NCBI GenBank assembly: GCA_002329625.1
Contig: DCTP01000139.1
Span: 8,897 to 17,073 of the forward strand
Direction of reading: 5' to 3'
DNA from: Leptolinea sp. UBA1437
GTDB taxonomy: Bacteria > Chloroflexota > Anaerolineae > Anaerolineales > Anaerolineaceae
DNA length: 8,177 bases
Position 1 is the stretch's first letter. Each line of letters opens with the position of its first letter. Below, piece after piece: positions 4,891-8,177 of this stretch. Below the pieces are notes generated by a model that had not been told where the DNA came from, searched no databases, and was given only the letters and a program-made list of their open reading frames with translations. The translations under genes were made by a program, and so were the position numbers.

Positions 4891-6876
4891 ATGAAGAACG
4901 AGTTTGTTCTGGCTTTTAATGAAATGCTTGATGAAAAGCAACTGCCGCGCGAAACCGTTATTAAAGCGTTGGAATCTGCGATGGTTTCGGCGTATCGCAA
5001 AGCTGTCACGGCATCCACTGCTCAGCATATCGAAGCAAAATTGGACCCGGATACGGGTAATTTTACGATTTATGCTGAAAAAGAAGTGGTTGAGAATGTC
5101 ATGGATGACCGAACCGAAGTTGTTTTGGCGGAAGCCAGAAAAGTTAATCCCGATGCCCAAATTGGCGATATGGTTGTGGTGGAAACAACTCCCAAGGATT
5201 TCGGAAGGATTGCCGCACAAACCGCACGACAGGTGATTCAACAAAGACTTCGCGATGCGGAAAGGCAAGATCAAATCGAATATTACGAAAAGAAGGTCGG
5301 TGAGATTGTTAGCGGCGTCGTTCAATCTATTTCGAATGAAGGTTATACAATCGGACTCGACCGGAAAGCGGAAGGGTTGCTCTTGCGAAAGGATACGATC
5401 AAAGGGGAACATTTCCGGCTGCATCAGCATGTACGTGCATTGATTGTCGAAGTGAAAGACACCTCGCGCAGTGCACAGATTATGCTTTCCAGAACCGATC
5501 GCAAGTTTCTATTTCGCCTTCTTGAAATCGATGTTCCCGAAATTTACCACGGAATCGTGGAAGTCCGTTCCATCGCTCGCGAACCCGGAATGCGGGCAAA
5601 AATCGCTGTTTCGGCTACTCAGCAAGGGATCGATCCGGTCGGCGCATGTGTGGGGATGCAAGGGAAAAGAATTCAACCGATTGTGAAGGAACTCCATGAC
5701 GAAAAAATTGATGTAATCGAATGGAACCCGGATCCGGCTGTTTTTATTGCAAAAGCCATCAGTCCGGCGAAAGTGGTCGGCGTATATTTGGGTAATAATA
5801 AAAATGCGACGGTCGTTGTTCCCGAAGATCAGCTCTCTTTAGCGATCGGGCGGGATGGGCAGAACGCTCGTTTGGCTGCAAAGTTGACCAATTGGCGGAT
5901 TGATATCAAGAGTGTGATTGAATCGGCCAGCGAAATATTGGGCGCAATCGATTCCAAAAAGGATATCGTCGAAGAGAATCAGGAAACCGGCGATAGAACC
6001 GTCATTATTAACTATGCGGATTTGTTTGAGCAGGAGAAAGAAAATATTGAAGCAATTCGCGCTATCTTAGCGAAGCGAGCCGAGAATCGACCGATTTCAC
6101 CGGATGAAACGGAAACGTTGAATCGATTTGTGGATCGAATTGAAAGACAGAAAGTCGCTGGTTATAACCTGAGCACGGTCTCCGAGGTTATCGAGAAATT
6201 AAACAAGCAAAATCTAACGGAAGAAACCTTGTTTGCGATGCCGGTCAATGCAAGCGGATTGCCGAAATATGTGACAAACATTCTTTATGCGGGCGGATTT
6301 AAAACATTCGGTGATTTATATAATCATATGATGAGTAATCCCGAAGAAATTTATAAACTGCAGGGAGTCACTCCGAGAATCATGAGTGATATCGCATCGC
6401 TGGTAAAATTCTTAGGATCGGTTAGTTCGAAGAAAACCGAAACCGAGACGGTTGAAGTTTCGGAAGCACAGCCAACAATGGAAACCCAGCCGATCGCTGA
6501 AATTGCCGAAGCGGAAGAATCGCTCGAGCCGGTTTCTTTTGAAAAATCAGAACGTAAGTATGAGGGAAAAGCGGAAGATTTCGTCGATCTGACTCAACTT
6601 CCTCTTCAAACGGAGACCAAGCCGGCTGAACCCGAACCTCAGACCGAATATGAAGATATTTCTTTTGATGAGCTTTTCAATGCGATGCGAAATGAAATCG
6701 CGACTCCTACGGAATATTTAGAGGATGAAGACGAGTTGAAAGACGATCTGACTTCAACTAAAGGCAAAAAGAAGAAAAAGAAGAAAAATGTCGAAATCGA
6801 ATATGATCCTGACAGCGATTCGACATTGATCCATAAAAAGCATAAACGCGGGGAAGATGAGGATTGGGGTTGGTAA
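4891..6876 (+). CDS. nusA: Transcription termination/antitermination factor NusA, with long C-terminal extension
   Basis: NusA binds RNA polymerase and nascent RNA, controlling pausing, intrinsic termination and antitermination. The 661 residues comprise the N-terminal polymerase-binding domain (about 1-130), an S1 domain (about 137-201), KH1 with VGMQGKRI (254-261) and KH2 with IGRDGQNARLAAKL (319-332). A charged linker follows, then a helix-hairpin-helix-like module (about 455-510), an acidic tail, seven lysines (626-632) and a final acidic DEDWGW. Typical NusA proteins have 340-500 residues, so the last 150 or so are an extension. ATG 4891 is chosen because MKNEFVLAFNEMLDEKQLPRE matches the family start; a GTG at 4834 would begin inside the leader hairpin. 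AGGAG (4875-4879) is 11 bases upstream. It is the first gene of its operon, with ylxR starting directly after its stop. No rimP precedes it. Confidence 0.96.
   Translation: MKNEFVLAFNEMLDEKQLPRETVIKALESAMVSAYRKAVTASTAQHIEAKLDPDTGNFTIYAEKEVVENVMDDRTEVVLAEARKVNPDAQIGDMVVVETTPKDFGRIAAQTARQVIQQRLRDAERQDQIEYYEKKVGEIVSGVVQSISNEGYTIGLDRKAEGLLLRKDTIKGEHFRLHQHVRALIVEVKDTSRSAQIMLSRTDRKFLFRLLEIDVPEIYHGIVEVRSIAREPGMRAKIAVSATQQGIDPVGACVGMQGKRIQPIVKELHDEKIDVIEWNPDPAVFIAKAISPAKVVGVYLGNNKNATVVVPEDQLSLAIGRDGQNARLAAKLTNWRIDIKSVIESASEILGAIDSKKDIVEENQETGDRTVIINYADLFEQEKENIEAIRAILAKRAENRPISPDETETLNRFVDRIERQKVAGYNLSTVSEVIEKLNKQNLTEETLFAMPVNASGLPKYVTNILYAGGFKTFGDLYNHMMSNPEEIYKLQGVTPRIMSDIASLVKFLGSVSSKKTETETVEVSEAQPTMETQPIAEIAEAEESLEPVSFEKSERKYEGKAEDFVDLTQLPLQTETKPAEPEPQTEYEDISFDELFNAMRNEIATPTEYLEDEDELKDDLTSTKGKKKKKKKNVEIEYDPDSDSTLIHKKHKRGEDEDWGW
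6766..6788 (+). repeat. 9-bp A-rich tandem repeat encoding the NusA lysine run
   Basis: AAAAAGAAG occurs twice in tandem (6766-6774, 6775-6783), followed by AAAAA. It encodes seven lysines in the NusA tail. The unit is a multiple of three, so loss or gain of a copy would keep frame. The purine-only tract is a plausible site of length variation between strains. Confidence 0.7.
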
Positions 6877-7176
6877 GTGAGCAACAAGTCTGAAAAGAAA
6901 CACGTCAGGCATGTTCCGCAACGGACGTGCATCGCTTGTCGACAAACCTTGCCGAAGCGATCATTGATCCGATTGGTCAGAACAGATGAAGGCTTGCAAC
7001 TTGATCCGACCGGAAAGGTCTCCGGTCGGGGAGCATACCTGCATGATTCGAAAGCATGTTGGAACATTGCGATCCAACACAGGCTGCTTGAAAAGAGCCT
7101 GAAGACTGAGTTGAGTGACAAAGATTTAGAGAAGATGAGATTATGGATGGAAGATCTTCCGGATAACGCTGAATAG
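6877..7176 (+). CDS. ylxR: YlxR family (DUF448) RNA-binding protein
   Basis: A small basic protein of 99 residues with the family pattern: PQRTCIACRQTLPKRSLIRLVR (14-35) carrying the CxxC pair C18/C21, then DPTGKVSGRGAYLHDSKACW (43-62). YlxR is a nucleic-acid-binding protein encoded between nusA and infB in many bacteria; its exact role is still poorly defined. In most members the GRGAYL motif is followed by Cys, whereas here it is His56, with Cys61 retained, so a potential metal site would be CCHC-like. The GTG start at 6877 follows the nusA TAA at 6874-6876 with no gap, so translation is probably coupled; GAGGA at 6859-6863 within nusA is the only plausible ribosome site and is rather far upstream. 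ATG starts are absent near the N-terminus. Confidence 0.9.
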   Translation: MSNKSEKKHVRHVPQRTCIACRQTLPKRSLIRLVRTDEGLQLDPTGKVSGRGAYLHDSKACWNIAIQHRLLEKSLKTELSDKDLEKMRLWMEDLPDNAE

Positions 7177-7221
7177 CAAACATACTTGAAGGTCTTCTGC
7201 CATAACGGAAAGAGAGTGGCT

Positions 7222-8177
7222 ATGGGTGATGAAGCAAAAAGAGTACAGATACCTTATACTATAACCGTCCGTGATTTGGCGAAGCTCCTTCAGAGTAACA
7301 GCATTCAGGTAATGAGAATTCTGATGGCTAACGGGGTCATGGCTAATATTAATCAGCTGGTGGACTTCGATACAGCAGCAATCGTTGCCAGTGAAATGGG
7401 TTTCGAGGCTGTACCCGAATCCAAAGAACAGGTAGAGGAATTCAAAGAAACCGGAGATGTTCCGCTCTGGCGGCAGATCATAAATAAAGAAGATCCGAAA
7501 AGTTTGATTCCGCGTCCGCCGGTCGTGACGATTTTAGGGCATGTCGATCACGGCAAGACGTCTTTATTGGATGCTATCCGTCATACAAATGTCGCCGTGG
7601 GGGAAGCCGGGGGAATAACCCAGCATATCGGTGCATATCAGATTGAAAATAAAGGGAAATTAATTACATTTCTGGACACTCCGGGGCATGCGGCGTTCAG
7701 TGCAATGCGCGCACGCGGTGCTCAAGGAGCGGATATTGTCGTGCTTGTTGTGGCTGCCAATGATGGTGTCATGCCTCAGACGAAAGAGGCAATTTCACAC
7801 GCCAAAGCCGCACAGGTTCCGATTATTGTTGCGCTGAATAAAATCGACCGCTCCGATGCCAACCCGGATTTGGTAAAAAAGCAGCTTTCCGAACAAGGCC
7901 TGATACCGGATGAATGGGGCGGAAACACAATGGTCGTCCCGGTCTCCGCCAAGCAACGAATCGGTATCGATGATCTGATGGAGGCGATTTTACTTACGGC
8001 TGAAAACAGTGATATTTTGGCAAATCCAAAAGGAAAAGTATTTGGAACGGTTATTGAAGCTTCCATTGATCCGAAGAAGGGCGTTATGGCGACTCTTTTG
8101 GTTCAAAACGGCACTTTGAAAATGGGTGATGTTGTATTGGCGGGACAGGCACTCGGTAAGATTCGGGCAATGTTTGT
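7222..8177 (+). CDS. infB: Translation initiation factor IF-2 (5' part, runs off the window)
   Basis: The first 318 codons of IF-2, the GTPase that places initiator fMet-tRNA on the 30S subunit and promotes subunit joining. An IF2-N domain is seen at about 12-62 (ITVRDLAKLL, GVMANINQ). The G domain has G1 GHVDHGKT (106-113), the G2 region GGITQHIGAYQ, G3 DTPGH (152-156), G4 NKID (206-209) and G5 SAK (242-244), and the start of domain II follows. Only 105 residues precede G1, so this is the compact form without the long N-terminal region of E. coli IF-2. ATG 7222 follows a purine-rich GGAAAGAGAG; a GTG at 7216, in frame two codons earlier, is an equally possible start. The 45-base gap after ylxR holds no terminator or promoter that I can see, so it belongs to the same operon. 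Confidence 0.97.
   Translation, partial: MGDEAKRVQIPYTITVRDLAKLLQSNSIQVMRILMANGVMANINQLVDFDTAAIVASEMGFEAVPESKEQVEEFKETGDVPLWRQIINKEDPKSLIPRPPVVTILGHVDHGKTSLLDAIRHTNVAVGEAGGITQHIGAYQIENKGKLITFLDTPGHAAFSAMRARGAQGADIVVLVVAANDGVMPQTKEAISHAKAAQVPIIVALNKIDRSDANPDLVKKQLSEQGLIPDEWGGNTMVVPVSAKQRIGIDDLMEAILLTAENSDILANPKGKVFGTVIEASIDPKKGVMATLLVQNGTLKMGDVVLAGQALGKIRAMF

Noticed and set aside
6766..6788. Programmed -1 frameshift signal (A-AAA-AAG type) in nusA
   Set aside because: The runs have only five A in the reading phase (C/G AAA AAG), so the canonical heptamer is absent, and no downstream stimulatory hairpin is evident.

Overview
The window is ordinary bacterial housekeeping chromosome with an unusually readable control region in the middle. 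Protein features suggest a Chloroflexota bacterium, probably Anaerolineae/Anaerolineaceae-like. These are a compact IF-2, an FtsL-like protein carrying a YRLAPWRKQ N-terminus and a proline-rich tail, a short RNB-family ribonuclease with an SRDLDQ active-site motif, and the order nusA-ylxR-infB. This placement rests on remembered family features, not on a search. Base composition looks moderate, and codon use looks uniform. No rRNA, tRNA, CRISPR array, insertion sequence or prophage gene was seen.

Minus strand, 1-1924: the start of a division and cell-wall (dcw) operon, read right to left as mraZ, rsmH (mraW), an ftsL-like gene and the first 22 codons of the next gene, probably ftsI. The three junctions are all 4-base ATGA stop/start overlaps, so the four genes look translationally coupled. 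Upstream of mraZ lies a near-consensus promoter (2006-2034, extended -10 TATAAT). Next come two identical 9-bp direct repeats exactly 20 bp apart (1973-2001), which look like the operator bound by MraZ itself, and then a small leader hairpin (1953-1970).

Divergent spacer, 1925-2332: besides the mraZ control elements, it holds a perfect AT-rich palindrome (2055-2075), a possible 45-codon small ORF (2170-2307) and a -10-like element for the rightward gene. Plus strand, 2333-4591: an RNB-domain exoribonuclease of the short type without N-terminal cold-shock domains, then an unassigned five-helix membrane protein with faint similarity to the SpoIIM/DUF95 family.

Plus strand, 4592-8177: a 299-bp spacer with no convincing gene but a strong promoter (4773-4801) and a 10-bp GC-rich hairpin in the leader. 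It is followed by nusA (with a long acidic and lysine-rich C-terminal extension), ylxR and the 5' part of infB. This is the conserved transcription-termination and translation-initiation operon, but rimP, its usual first gene, is missing from the expected position.

Together the window pairs a division operon, apparently autoregulated by MraZ, with RNA decay (RNB), transcription elongation/termination (NusA) and translation initiation (IF-2). I see no dramatic new system. The best leads are the MraZ operator architecture, the nusA leader hairpin with absent rimP, the unexplained palindrome and small ORF in the divergent spacer, and the substituted acidic residue in the ribonuclease active site.
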